A DNA stretch of 64,000 nt from Heyndrickxia coagulans 36D1 (GCF_000169195.2 NC_016023.1:1922001-1986000), one strand, 5' to 3'; counted from the stretch's first letter, positions 37,139-50,900 are shown. Translations and numbers: made by a program. Notes: generated by a model not told the origin, from the letters alone.

Positions 37139-37171
37139 GAAACGTGTTTCAATATGTGAAACGCGTTTTTT
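37139..37171 (+). terminator. Terminator / palindrome between regulator and PTS gene
   Basis: GAAACGTGTTTC (37139-37150) pairs with GAAACGCGTTTT (37158-37169), running into a T-run. Each arm is itself a near-palindrome (GAAACGYGTTTC), so this could also be an operator for the RpiR-type regulator. Confidence 0.65.
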
Positions 37172-37254
37172 CATGCCCGTAAACTATCGACAGTCTAAAA
37201 TGAAAGGACTAAACTACTCAATGTAAACCAAGTTCACATTCGGAGGTGGAGCAG

Positions 37255-40210
<2,956 letters not shown>

Positions 40211-40554
40211 CAGCCGCGTAGGTTTATGCGGCAGGCAGCTGCCAAACATCGTAGCATCGCTGGCCCTTTTAAAAAAGAACCAGATTCGGAATACCAGCCG
40301 GGGATGGAATAATGAGTTGTATAAGCTTATATGGCAGGCGCTGTCAAACAATTGTGGGACAGCGAAAGCCTCTCCTTTTAAACGAACCGGGTACTTGAGG
40401 CAACCAAAATACTGCCGGGAATGAATAAAGGGCCGTGAAACATATACATTTAAGGCGGCTGTCAAGCGGGACGGCAGGCGTTGGTTTTCTCAAAAACGGT
40501 CCGGAGTGCGAAGGTTGAATGAGGTATACCGGCCGGGATTGAAATAATGGAAGG
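40211..40554 (+). repeat. Three diverged tandem repeats, about 110 bp each
   Basis: Three successive copies share an ordered set of blocks: GGCAGGC-GCTGYCAA, a GC-rich pairing segment, a CTTTTAAA-AGAACC-like block, then AATACYGCCGGG/ACCGGCCGGGATTG and a purine-rich ATGGAATAATG/GAAATAATGGAAG end. Copy 1 is about 40229-40325, copy 2 about 40328-40440, copy 3 about 40450-40554. They are only moderately similar. No protein frame runs through all three. Confidence 0.6.
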
Positions 40555-40586
40555 GGCGAAAAGGAATGCGAGCTTTTCGCCTTTTT
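40555..40586 (+). terminator. Terminator downstream of glvA and the repeats
   Basis: A perfect 9-bp stem GGCGAAAAG / CTTTTCGCC followed by TTTTT. It begins where the third repeat ends. Confidence 0.85.
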
Positions 40587-40762
40587 CATGAAGCGTGGAA
40601 GCTCGAGGATTGGTGCTAACTGGTTAAAAAACCCCCGGAACAAGGCAAATGATTTCAAACAGCAGCTCATTTTCATACGGGTATTCCGGGTGATGCAGGA
40701 CCACCATTTTTTTCCTTGTTATGTTAAAGTAAGGGTATTCAAAAAATACGGGAGGGAAGCAT

Positions 40763-41251
40763 ATGTTTAAACTTTTTTCAAAAAAAGCTGTAGTGGAAGA
40801 ACTTGTTGCGCCAATGAGCGGGAAGGTTGTTCAAATAGAAGATGTGCCGGATGAGGTGTTCAGCCGGAAGATGATCGGGGATGGCATTGCGATAGAACCG
40901 GATGAAGGCGTTGTGGTCTCACCGGTGGACGGGGAAATTGTCCAGTTCTTCCCAACGAAGCATGCGGTTGGGCTAGAGACAAAGAGCGGCTTGGAAATAT
41001 TGATTCATATCGGCATGGAGACTGTTGCTTTGAACGGGGAAGGGTTCGAAGGCTTTGTTCAACAGGGGGATCGTGTAAAAGCAGGTGATAAACTGGTCAC
41101 CTTTAACCTCGAACAAATCAGGGAACGTGCGGAAAGCATCATCTCCCCTGTCGTCGTCACCAATTTTGATGCCGTGGACACGTTAAGCAAAACAGCTGAA
41201 ACATCGGTAAAACGTGGCAAATCGGTTTTATTGACGGTGAAAATGAAATAG
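40763..41251 (+). CDS. PTS glucose-family EIIA
   Basis: 162 aa, Crr/YpqE-type soluble EIIA. The active-site His lies in GLEILIHIGMETVALNG, with the other conserved His in FPTKHAVGLET. MSGKVVQIEDVPDEVFS is the usual N-terminal strand pair. It accepts phosphate from HPr and passes it to an EIIB; the EIICB at 37255 lacks its own EIIA, so this is its likely partner. GGGAGGG lies ahead of ATG 40763. It is separately transcribed. Confidence 0.92.
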   Translation: MFKLFSKKAVVEELVAPMSGKVVQIEDVPDEVFSRKMIGDGIAIEPDEGVVVSPVDGEIVQFFPTKHAVGLETKSGLEILIHIGMETVALNGEGFEGFVQQGDRVKAGDKLVTFNLEQIRERAESIISPVVVTNFDAVDTLSKTAETSVKRGKSVLLTVKMK

Positions 41252-41388
41252 TTTTCCTGCAGATGGAAAATGGGGAGACACACGCCCATCCAAATGCACG
41301 GATACATTTGGAACGATGTCTTCCCATTAAAAAGGATATATTCTTTACGCTATTTCAATGCATGGACAAAATCAGCGTAACGTTACGG

Positions 41389-41416
41389 GCGGGATGCCGA
41401 AACTTCCCGCTTTTTT
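41389..41416 (+). terminator. Terminator between EIIA and glutathione peroxidase genes
   Basis: GCGGGA / TCCCGC with a 10-nt loop and TTTTTT on the plus strand. It lies between convergent genes. Confidence 0.7.
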
Positions 41417-41420
41417 ATTG

Positions 41421-41897
41421 CTATACCTGCAGCAGTTCCTCGATCTTTTCCTCAAGGTCTTCCGGCTTTGTCCGCGAGCCGTAATAGCCAATGGCATGGC
41501 CGTGCCGGTCGACGAGAAATTTATTGAAATTCCATGTGATTTTCTTCTCGCCTGTCTGCTCGAGCAATTCGGCAAACAGCGGGTTCATTTCTTTCCCCTT
41601 CATTTTGCTTTTTTTAAACAACGGGAATGTTACGCCATAGTTGGCTTGGCAAAATGCTGCAATTTTTTCGCTTTCGTCAAACTCCTGTTTCATGAAACTG
41701 TCGCTCGGAAAGCCAAGCACGGCAAACCCCTTGTCTTTGTACTTTTCGTAAAGGTGCTCAAGCCCCTCATACTGGGGTGTAAATCCGCATTTGCTTGCCG
41801 TATTGACAATAAGCAGCACCTGGTTTTTATATTTGGCCAAAGACTCTTTCTCTTCTCCAGTAAGCCGTTCAAAAGAATAGTCGTAAATGGACATCAT
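41421..41897 (-). CDS. Glutathione peroxidase-family thiol peroxidase (BsaA-like)
   Basis: 158 aa. The redox-active Cys is in NTASKCGFTPQYEGLE, with Gln and Trp of the catalytic triad in GFPSDSF (a FPCNQF variant) and WNFNKFLVD. Cys, not selenocysteine, is used. The usual FPCNQFGxQEP motif is changed to FPSDSFMKQEF, so the Gln and second Cys are missing; activity may differ from the family norm. AAGGAGA precedes the ATG on the minus strand. It reduces peroxides, probably with thioredoxin in this lineage. Confidence 0.88.
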   Translation of the reverse strand: MMSIYDYSFERLTGEEKESLAKYKNQVLLIVNTASKCGFTPQYEGLEHLYEKYKDKGFAVLGFPSDSFMKQEFDESEKIAAFCQANYGVTFPLFKKSKMKGKEMNPLFAELLEQTGEKKITWNFNKFLVDRHGHAIGYYGSRTKPEDLEEKIEELLQV

Positions 41898-42283
41898 CAG
41901 TCTCCTTTTCCCCGGAAATTTTATTTCTTGTCATTATCGTAAAGAGAATATGGATACATGTCAAATGATGGGCTGGTGATATCACGGCCGGTTTTGTCGC
42001 TCTGTTGTTTGGGCGATATCAAAATGGGTTCCAACACCAACTGTTCAAGGTGTGAAAGTAAATGAGTGGAGTAGGAAAAAATTGCAAAAAATGATTTATT
42101 TCAGACTGGATAAATATTAAAATAGGTGTATGAAGATACACACTCATATTTTTTAAGGGGGGGATGATGGTGCCCGTTTTTTGATCAACAGTAAATGAAG
42201 ATGCCATTTTAACAAACAGCGGGTTGGCAGTATTAGCTGTCAGAGACAGATGGAGTTTTAATTGCAGGGAGAAAAGTGAGCAC
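41898..42283. other. Intergenic DNA between divergent gpx and lysE-type genes
   Basis: Holds the promoters of both divergent genes. A run of seven G (42161-42167) and AT-rich stretches near 42100-42130 are visible, but no gene or recognisable RNA. Confidence 0.4.
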
Positions 42284-42928
42284 ATGAATATTTTTAGCTA
42301 CATTGTTTTAGGGCTTTCCCTCTCAGTGCCAGTTGGCCCCATTACGATTGAAATGGTTAAGAGGGGGATCAAGAAAGGCTTTTTGCATTCCTGGTTTGTC
42401 GGCTTGGGCGGGATGTCCGCCGATGTTGTTTTAATGTTTTTGATTTATTTCGGTGTATCTACATATTTAACTACACCAGTTGCGAAGCTGATGATGTGGA
42501 TTTTCGGGTGTATCATTCTTGTATACTTAGGCTATGAGAGCATTAGAGATGCTTTTAGAGAAATCACCATACCAGAGGAGAAAAAGAAAGGAAATTTGCT
42601 GCAATCTTTTCTGTCAGGCTTTTTGATTGCGATCTCTAATCCACTGAATATTATATTTTGGATTGGCATTTATGGGTCGGTTTTAACCACAATTTTAAAT
42701 ACGGTAAATTCGGGAAAAGCTTTACTTTACAGCAGCGCGATTTTTATTGGGATAGCTGCCTGGGATATAACGGTAGCTTCTTCCGTTCACTTTGGAAGAA
42801 AATTTGTTCATCAGCGTTTTTTAAAATGGCTGTCTGTCATTGCCGGGATTGCCTTAATTGGATTTGGCATACATTTCGGGTATCAAGCCGTGAAAAGTTT
42901 GTATTTAGTAGGCATCGGCCACGAATAA
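42284..42928 (+). CDS. LysE-family amino acid exporter
   Basis: 214 aa with six hydrophobic helices. The N terminus SYIVLGLSLSVPVGPITIEMVKRGI carries the PVGP-type signature of the LysE/RhtB superfamily, and FLIAISNPLNIIFWIGIYG contains the conserved N-P helix. It exports amino acids or similar small molecules; substrate unknown. ATG 42284 follows AGGGAGAAAAG. Confidence 0.85.
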   Translation: MNIFSYIVLGLSLSVPVGPITIEMVKRGIKKGFLHSWFVGLGGMSADVVLMFLIYFGVSTYLTTPVAKLMMWIFGCIILVYLGYESIRDAFREITIPEEKKKGNLLQSFLSGFLIAISNPLNIIFWIGIYGSVLTTILNTVNSGKALLYSSAIFIGIAAWDITVASSVHFGRKFVHQRFLKWLSVIAGIALIGFGIHFGYQAVKSLYLVGIGHE

Positions 42929-43080
42929 CCAGGTGGTTTAGGATGCTACATGAAGTCATCGCGCTTACGGCCATACAAAAGGCTTTTTTCTTTTTTAGAA
43001 AAAAGTAGCCGCTTCCGCAATGCCTGCTTTCGCATATTTGCTTTTTCAATTCCCATACTAGAGGTGAAGGAGGGATGAAT

Positions 43081-43278
43081 ATGCCAAAACGGAAGCACGA
43101 TGCCGAACAAAAGAACAAAGAAGGCTTTGACTCAGCCAAAACCGATTCCGAGTATTCAAGGGAATTGCAGCAGCTGGGCGATGGGGCAGGCAGCGCGGCA
43201 GCCAACCGCATGCACAAAGAAAAAGCAAAAAAGATGAAATCCTCCAAAAACCAGGGAGAATGGAAAGGCATGCATTGA
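43081..43278 (+). CDS. Small hydrophilic Lys/Glu-rich protein, unassigned
   Basis: 65 aa, highly charged: MPKRKHDAEQKNKEGF at the start and KAKKMKSSKNQGEWKGMH at the end, no hydrophobic core. A strong AAGGAGG lies 7 bp ahead of ATG 43081, and a terminator follows, so it is probably a real gene. Composition is like that of small acid-soluble spore proteins, but I do not recognise a family signature. Confidence 0.6.
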   Translation: MPKRKHDAEQKNKEGFDSAKTDSEYSRELQQLGDGAGSAAANRMHKEKAKKMKSSKNQGEWKGMH

Positions 43279-43283
43279 AAACG

Positions 43284-43314
43284 GGTCTTCACTCTTTAAG
43301 AGTGAGGGCTTTTT
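43284..43314 (+). terminator. Terminator after the small Lys-rich protein
   Basis: TCACTCTT / AAGAGTGA hairpin, then GGGC and TTTTTT. Confidence 0.7.
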
Positions 43315-43458
43315 TGCGGTGGCGGGTCTTGCGTTACCTTGGTACATTTGTACATTGAAAGCAGTGACAAATTGGCAACGGGAATGCCTGAATCCAGTTT
43401 ATGGAGCCAAATGACGCTTAATGGTTATGGATTAAAAAACGGCTACAAGAAAGTTTAA

Positions 43459-43982
43459 AGACGATCGAAGAAAAAATTCCTTTTTTGCAAAATGTATTCC
43501 AAGAGGTTCGAATTTCGGAGCAATTAGATGACGCTGCTTTGTACCAGTTTGCGACAGTTGTGAATTAGTATCCAAAACCAAATTCAGATGATTATGCCGA
43601 AATATTTGATGAATTGCTTGACCTGCTTGTCCACAGGTCAGGAAAGACAGGAGCGGAGATTATAACTCCTCGAGTTATCGCTAAACTGCTTCCATTACTG
43701 CTGAACATTCAGGAAGGCACAGTCTATGACGGAAGCTTTGGAACCGGTCGCCTCTTGGCATATGCTTACCGCTATGCAAAAGAAAATGGTTGCAAAATAA
43801 AACTGGTTGGACAGGAAATAAACGCGAGGGCCAAATGGGTATTTCCGGTACAAATAAAAGACTTCATCGGTAATGGAATTAGGTGTCATTACAGCGCTGT
43901 AAGGGAGATCTTATGGAGGTGTAAGATGAAAACTTATGATGAACCAAGATTTTTCATTGGAGGAAATCCATTTTTGATATAA
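43459..43982 (+). pseudogene. N6-adenine DNA methylase remnant
   Basis: A continuous protein-like frame broken by a TAG at 43566-43568. Upstream it reads K-T-I-E-E-K-I-P-F-L-Q-N-V-F; downstream, S-G-K-T-G-A-E-I-I-T-P then VYDGSFGTGRLLA (SAM motif I) and VGQEIN. The sequence then degenerates before a catalytic NPPY/F. This is a piece of an HsdM-like methylase, left at the edge of the complete restriction island. Confidence 0.75.
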
Positions 43983-44226
43983 TAGAAGCATATTAAGCTG
44001 TACTAATAAAAAGCACACAACAATCAGCTTGGAAGAAAAATGATGATCCACAGCTGGCATATTAATATGGATATACTAATAAGTTTGCACGTCATGTGAG
44101 GATTTTTTGCAATATATATCAACATGTTTCAAGAAAAATTGGATGAATCGATGGAATTTGATTTAGACTTAGACGTTGATACAGCCAATATGTGATTCGA
44201 GAAATATAACAAATGGGGGATACAAC

Positions 44227-46791
44227 TTGATTACATCAGAAGAAATTAAACGTAGATTATGGGATGGGGCCAATGAACTACGTGGTTCAATGGATGCCAG
44301 CCGTTACAAAGATTATATGCTTGGATTAATGTTCTACAAGTTTTTGAGCGATAAGACATTGGAAACGTTCAAAGTGGCCAGTGGCATCGGGCAAATGTCT
44401 GAGTTGGAGCTGGTTGAAGCATACACAAAGGCAAAAGCAGAATACGGCGAAATGCTAGAGCAAATGATTCAAAACGTACTTGGTTATTATGTCTCTCCTG
44501 AGTATCTTTATCAGACTTGGATAAAAGATATCAATTCGGGTGATTTTGAAGTCCAAAAAGTAATAGATAGCTTGAATCACTTTGAGCGTACGATTGCCGT
44601 GTCTGGTGATTCGGATGACTTTCAAGGACTATTCTCAAGTTCAACGCTTGATTTAACGGATACGGCTTTAGGCAGCAATTTAAACGAACGGAGCAAAAAT
44701 ATTAAGGCACTAATCTTGCTTTTTGCAGACTTGAACATGGTAGCATTGCAAAAAGGCGATGTACTGGGTGATGCGTATGAGTACCTCATCGGACAGTTTG
44801 CGATGGAGTCAGGAAAGAAAGCAGGGGAATTCTACACGCCACGACAAGTCAGCGAAGTCATGGCACAAATTGTAGCGAGAACATCAGATATCAAGTCAAT
44901 CTATGACCCGACTGTTGGTTCTGGTTCGCTACTTTTAACGGTTGGAAAGCACTTAGATGAAGATGCACAAAAGAATTTGAGCTATTACGGGCAAGAAAAG
45001 AACACAGCAACCTATAACCTAACCCGTATGAATTTATTGCTGCACGGTGTTCGGCCAGAAAAGATGACCATTAAAAATGGTGATACACTTTCCCAAGACT
45101 GGCCAGAAGATCCAGAACGCCCGAATGAAGGCGTGCAATTTGATGCAGTGGTGATGAATCCGCCATATTCAGCGAAGAATTGGAACAGATCAGGGTTAAA
45201 AGTTAGTGACCCTCGTTTTGAAGTTGCTGGGGTGTTGCCACCAGATTCTAAAGGGGATTTTGCTTTCCTATTACATGGATTATTCCACTTAGGACAAAAC
45301 GGGACGATGGCGATTGTCTTGCCTCATGGGGTGCTGTTCCGTGGTTCAGCAGAAGGCGAGATTCGCAAACGATTGCTTCAAAAAAATTACATTGATGCCA
45401 TTATCGGCTTGCCAAGTAATCTATTTACCAATACAGGGATTCCAGTCGTTGTCATCATCTTGAAGAAGAACCGAAAATTTGACGATCCTGTTTTAATCAT
45501 TGACGCATCTCATAGCTTTATTAAAGTTGGAAAGCAAAATGTCCTGCAAGAAAAGGACATTGCAAAAATTGTGGATACATATGTTGAACGTAGAGAAGAG
45601 GAAGGGTACAGTCACCTAGCGACACGTGAGGAAATAATGGAAAATGAGTATAACATGAACATTCCTCGCTATATCCAGGCGAATGAAGAAGAAATTCCGC
45701 ACGATGTGGATGCTCACCTACTCGGCGGGATTCCACAAAAGAACATTGACGATTTGAAGGTTTTACAGTCTACCGTGCCAGATGTTTTGAAACGATCCTT
45801 AAAAGAAATTCGTGAAGGATATGTCGAACTGTTAAAACCCGTTGAGGAAATTTCTAATGATGTATTGAGTGACGCTCGCATTGTTGAAATATCAAAAGAA
45901 ATCGAAAGCAAAACAAAAAACTATATCGATAAATACTGGGACGTTTTACGAAATGTTGATAAAAGCAGTAGCTTGACGCAGTTAATGGACGACATGCTGG
46001 TTGAGATCAAGCAGATTCTTTCATCCTTCCAATATATTGATGTGTATGACGGCTACCAAATTGTAGCGGAGATATGGAAAAATACACTGGCACATGATGC
46101 GGAAATCATTAAATCAAGTGGTTTCTATACAGCTGGTCGCACGCGTGAGCCCAATATGGTAACGAAAGGATCCGGAAATAAAAAACGTGAAGAGCAAGAC
46201 GGTTGGGTTGGCAGTATTGTACCAACTGAGTTGATTGCAAAAAATTTATACGGTGATGAACGAAAAGAAATTGAATCAAAGAAAGCCCGCATTCAGGAGA
46301 TTGAAACAAAGCTATCTGAGTTGGTTGAGGCTGCGAAAGAGGAAGATAGCGACGAAGCCAATGCTCTAGGCGAGTGCTTGAATGAAGCAGGTGAGGCTTT
46401 TGAAAGCAAATCAATCAAGGCCGCGTTAAAAAAGGCAAGCAAGGAAACCGTTGAATATGACCTACTGAAAAAAGTTGAAAAATTATTTGCAGATAAATCA
46501 GCGCTTAACAAAGCCGTGAAAGCGGATGAAAAAGCACTCAAAGAATCCGTGCAAGAACGTATCTTGACTTTGACAAACGAAGAAATCGACAACCTGATGT
46601 ATGAAAAATGGTTCGGCAATATGGTGGATGCTATAGTTGGTTTGGTATGGAAACCGATAAAAAAAGAGTTGGACACATTGCAAATGTTGCATGAACGTTA
46701 TGCTGATACCTTGTCAGCAATTGATGAAGAAATTCAAGACTCAGAATCAGCACTTGAAGCCATGATGCGTGAATTGGTGGTGGAAGAATAA
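44227..46791 (+). CDS. hsdM: Type I restriction-modification methyltransferase subunit (system 2), extended
   Basis: 854 aa from TTG 44227, which has a purine-rich ATGGGGGA upstream; the frame extends back to 44176 without a site. The HsdM_N domain (EIKRRLWDGANELRGSMDASRYKDYML) is followed by the MTase core with DPTVGSGSLLLTV and NPPYSAKNW. After about residue 530 comes a 320-residue C-terminal extension rich in coiled coil, ending ESALEAMMRELVVEE; HsdM proteins are often only 500-550 aa. hsdS2 starts on the last base of its stop codon (TAATG). First gene of a five-gene array. Confidence 0.93.
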   Translation: MITSEEIKRRLWDGANELRGSMDASRYKDYMLGLMFYKFLSDKTLETFKVASGIGQMSELELVEAYTKAKAEYGEMLEQMIQNVLGYYVSPEYLYQTWIKDINSGDFEVQKVIDSLNHFERTIAVSGDSDDFQGLFSSSTLDLTDTALGSNLNERSKNIKALILLFADLNMVALQKGDVLGDAYEYLIGQFAMESGKKAGEFYTPRQVSEVMAQIVARTSDIKSIYDPTVGSGSLLLTVGKHLDEDAQKNLSYYGQEKNTATYNLTRMNLLLHGVRPEKMTIKNGDTLSQDWPEDPERPNEGVQFDAVVMNPPYSAKNWNRSGLKVSDPRFEVAGVLPPDSKGDFAFLLHGLFHLGQNGTMAIVLPHGVLFRGSAEGEIRKRLLQKNYIDAIIGLPSNLFTNTGIPVVVIILKKNRKFDDPVLIIDASHSFIKVGKQNVLQEKDIAKIVDTYVERREEEGYSHLATREEIMENEYNMNIPRYIQANEEEIPHDVDAHLLGGIPQKNIDDLKVLQSTVPDVLKRSLKEIREGYVELLKPVEEISNDVLSDARIVEISKEIESKTKNYIDKYWDVLRNVDKSSSLTQLMDDMLVEIKQILSSFQYIDVYDGYQIVAEIWKNTLAHDAEIIKSSGFYTAGRTREPNMVTKGSGNKKREEQDGWVGSIVPTELIAKNLYGDERKEIESKKARIQEIETKLSELVEAAKEEDSDEANALGECLNEAGEAFESKSIKAALKKASKETVEYDLLKKVEKLFADKSALNKAVKADEKALKESVQERILTLTNEEIDNLMYEKWFGNMVDAIVGLVWKPIKKELDTLQMLHERYADTLSAIDEEIQDSESALEAMMRELVVEE

Positions 46792-47930
46792 TGGAACAAA
46801 AAAATTTAGTGCCAAAAAGGCGATTTAAGGAATTTCAAAATGCTCCGGCTTGGGAACAGCGTAAGTTGGGGAAAGTGGTAAAAACACATCAATTCAGACC
46901 ATATTTAGCGGAGCCCAATGCTGAGGGAGACTTTGAAGTAATTCAACAAGGAGATAGGCCGGTTGCTGGATATACTAATGGAACACCTTTTGAAAATTAT
47001 CGGGATGTAACGCTGTTTGGCGATCATACAGTATCGCTTTACAAACCGACTAAACCGTTCTTTATTGCGACTGATGGAGTAAAAATATTGAGTGCAGATG
47101 GTCTTGAGGGTGACTTTCTGTTTTCGTTACTAGAAAGATATAAACCTGAACCACAAGGCTATAAACGTCACTTCACAATACTTAAAAATCAAGGTGCTTG
47201 GATAACCAAGAACGTTGAAGAGCAAGTCAAAATTGGCGCATTCTTCAAGAACCTCGATCACCTTATCACCCTTCATCAGTGTAAGTTAGAAAAAATGAAA
47301 ACATTAAAATCCGCTTATCTTTCTGAAATGTTTCCCGCTGAAGGTGAGCGTGTGCCAAAACGAAGATTTGCAGGATTTACGCAAGCTTGGGAACAGCGGA
47401 AGTTGGGGGATGTTGCGGAGTTTAATCCAAAAGAGGAGTTACCAGAAATATTTGAATATGTAGATTTGGAGTCTGTTGTAGGTACAGAACTGATCGCCCA
47501 TAGAAAAGTTAGAAAGGAGAAGGCTCCATCAAGAGCACAGCGACTTGCACGAAAAGGTGATTTGTTTTATCAAACAGTTAGACCATATCAAAAAAATAAC
47601 TATTTGTTTGAGAAACCTTGTAATAACTATGTTTTCTCAACGGGATATGCACAACTACGTCCATATGGTGATGGATATTTCTTGCTGAGTCTAGTACAAA
47701 CCGAACAGTTTGTTAAAGCGGTTTTAGATAGATGTACTGGTACAAGTTATCCTGCAATCAATTCAAATGATCTGGCTAATATGGAAGTATACGTTCCTTC
47801 GAGAGGAGACGAACAAATACTAATTGGCCGGCTTTTTAAAAGTGTTGATCACCTCATCACCCTCCATCAACGTAAGCTCGAAAAACTACAAAACATCAAA
47901 GAAGCATACCTCAATGAGATGTTTGTATAA
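46791..47930 (+). CDS. hsdS: Type I restriction specificity subunit (system 2)
   Basis: 379 aa with two TRDs. The two halves begin with the same A-W-E-Q-R-K-L-G segment (about residues 20 and 200) and end with LDHLITLHQCKLEKMK and VDHLITLHQRKLEKLQ, so the internal symmetry is unusually clear. It is translationally coupled to hsdM2. Unrelated in TRD sequence to HsdS of system 1, so a different target is expected. Confidence 0.93.
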   Translation: MEQKNLVPKRRFKEFQNAPAWEQRKLGKVVKTHQFRPYLAEPNAEGDFEVIQQGDRPVAGYTNGTPFENYRDVTLFGDHTVSLYKPTKPFFIATDGVKILSADGLEGDFLFSLLERYKPEPQGYKRHFTILKNQGAWITKNVEEQVKIGAFFKNLDHLITLHQCKLEKMKTLKSAYLSEMFPAEGERVPKRRFAGFTQAWEQRKLGDVAEFNPKEELPEIFEYVDLESVVGTELIAHRKVRKEKAPSRAQRLARKGDLFYQTVRPYQKNNYLFEKPCNNYVFSTGYAQLRPYGDGYFLLSLVQTEQFVKAVLDRCTGTSYPAINSNDLANMEVYVPSRGDEQILIGRLFKSVDHLITLHQRKLEKLQNIKEAYLNEMFV

Positions 47931-47945
47931 AGGGGGAGCGAAATT

Positions 47946-50900
47946 ATGAGCAATACACCGAAGAGTGCGGCGGAGAAAACTTTTCAAGAGAATTTTGTCA
48001 AGGAACTGCAGAAATATAAATGGGAAGCACCCGAGTTCTTAAACGGCAATAAACAAAAAGTAACGGTTGCTGACTTGGTTTCGCACTGGCGTAGTGAACT
48101 CAACCGTATCAATGCTGACCAGCTTGAAGGCGTGGAATTAACCGATAATGAGTTCAAACAAGTGATGGCAAAGGTCAATCAAATCAGCAATAGCTATGAG
48201 GCTGCAAAGATTTTGGCTATTGAAGGATCAAAAGGTAAGATCGATGGCATCTACCGTGATGACAATCCGAAAATCACGAGAAAACAAATCACGTTGACGA
48301 TTTTTAAAAAAGCTGAAGTACGTGGTGGGGACTCAAGCTATAGGATTGCGAGAGAAATACAGACCCCCAACAACAACCGTTTTGATATCGTCCTGCTGAT
48401 CAACGGCTTGCCCTTAATCAATATCGAACAAAAACGCACGGACAAAACGTTGGACGAGGCATTTGGCCAGTTTATGCGCTACTACCGTGACGGTGAATAC
48501 AGTCATAACTTTATGGCTTTTTCGCAAATGATGGTCATCACTTCTGAAATTGACACTCGATATTTCGCTACGCCCAAAACAATTGGAGATTTTAACCCGA
48601 GTTTCGTCTTTCATTGGGCAGATAAAGATAACCATGTAATAAACGATTGGAAAAAAGTAATTGAACAATTTTTGATGATTCCAATGGCACATCAGATGGT
48701 CGGAGATTATTTAGTCATTGATGAAGCGCGTGATGAGGAAAATAGGCGACATCTGTTAATGCGTCCCTATCAAGTTCATGCTCTGCAGGCGGTTGAAGGG
48801 GCTGCGTTTGGATGGGACAATGATGAAAAAATACCTCATGGCGGTTTTGTTTGGCACACGACTGGTTCAGGAAAAACAATCACAAGTTTCAAGACTGCTT
48901 TGTTTTTATCGACAAGAGCAGGATTTGATAAAGTCGTCTTCCTTGTTGATAGACGTGAGCTAGATAATCGTACCAGTGAAAACTTCAAAGCATATGCTGC
49001 CTACGAGCCGGTTTCTGTTGATGATACAAAACACACCTACCAGCTAAAAAAGAAACTGATGTCAGCAAAGAATGGCATTGTGGTCACAACAACATTCAAA
49101 CTCAATGCTTTAGTGAAGGAACTAGAAGAAGCACACGATAATCGTTTAGCAGATAAGAAAATGGTCTTTATCATCGATGAAGCCCATCGTACGACAATGG
49201 GACAGATGATGGGAACGATAAAACGCTATTTCAAGAAAAATGGACTTTTCTTTGGCTTTACCGGCACCCCCTTATTTGATGAAAATAAGGTCAAAGGAAA
49301 GATCAATGAAAAAAGCGAAGTCATCAATACCACTGAAAAGTTATTTGGGCCGAAGTTACATCAATATACGATTGATGAGGCGATTGCCGATAAAAACGTA
49401 TTAGGTTTTCACGTTGACTATATCAACACCGGAGAATTCAAAAGTTATGATGATTTAAGAGACCAGATCGCTGAACAAATGAAGGAAGAACATCCTGAAT
49501 GGACAGACAGAGAAATCGAACGCCAAGTTCAAGAAATGTCAGAAGCGGACGTTGAAAAGCAAGCAAAAAAACGAGGGCTGCTTGTATACCAAGACGAAAC
49601 GCATATTCCACGGGTAGTGGAAGAAATTCTGAATAACTGGGAATCCCAATCACAAGAAAGAGAATTTAATGCAATTTTGACGGTTGCCTATAAAGACCGT
49701 GTAATTGCTTATTATCATGAATTTAAAAAACAACTAAAAGAACGTGGGGAAAAGCTAAATGTTGCGATGACGTTTAGTTTTGGTAACGAAAATGATCCTA
49801 AGCCACTAGACCCTGAAATTGTCAAAGAGATGTTTCAGGACTACGCTGCTTTTACAGGTATTGAGTTTATAGCTGGTGATAAAAAACATGGTGAAGATGC
49901 CTATTTTGAAGACCTTGTAGAGCGCGCGACACGAGGCGGCAGTGGACGAAACCCGAAAAATATCGACCTCGTCATTGTGGCAGACCAACTGTTGACAGGT
50001 TATGATTCGAAACGTCTGAATACGCTTTATGTTGACCGTACCCTTGAACTTCAAGGTCTGATCCAAGCCTACTCACGCACCAATCGTGTCTTTGGTTCGA
50101 AAAAAGAATTTGGAACGATTATCAACTTCCAATACCCTCGAATGACTGAAGAAATGGTAAATCAAGCTTTGAAGCTGTATGGAAGCGGTGGGAAGAGCAG
50201 TAAGGCCATTGTGGATACTTACCAAACGGCTGTAAAGAAATTGGAAATCAAAGTATCTGAAATGATCCCGACTTTACCTGATCCTACTGAATGGCAAAAA
50301 ATAGAACAGGATGAGAAGAAAAAGGAAGCCTTTATCCTTGCTTTTAAAGATGCTGCTGAGCAGTTAAATTTGGTAGAACAGTACTATGAATTTAAGTGGA
50401 ATGATGACGCTTTTGGAATAGACGAGCACACTTGGCTGCAGTATGTCGGTGCTTATAAAAACTTAACAAGGAAGCCCGGAACCCCACCTGCGCCATCAAC
50501 CGTTCATCCGCTTGCTGGGAAAACGAAATTGGCAGGAACACAAGTCATTGATGCAAACCATATTATAAAATTAATAGGTTCAAAAGTTACTTCACCGTAC
50601 GGCGTGCAAACGGTGGATCGTGAAACCCTCCGCATTATTTACGAACAAATTCAAGAGTTAAGTAACATGGGGGACCATGAGCAAGCACAGCTATTAAGGG
50701 AATTTGTGGATACTGAGCTTGTGCCCGGTAACTTATCGAGCAGTTTAAACTTTGATGAGGCATTTGAAATTTGGAAAGCGGATAAACTGCGCGATACGGT
50801 CATTCAATTTTCTACGGAGTGGGGATTAGATAGTGAATTACTTACAAAAGCAGTGAATTCATATTCCACTTCAGAGCCTGATATTGTTCCTTTTATCAAT

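Noticed and set aside
37136-37176. Catabolite-response element before the PTS gene
   Set aside because: The palindrome does not fit the cre consensus and continues into a T-run, so a terminator or RpiR-type operator fits better.
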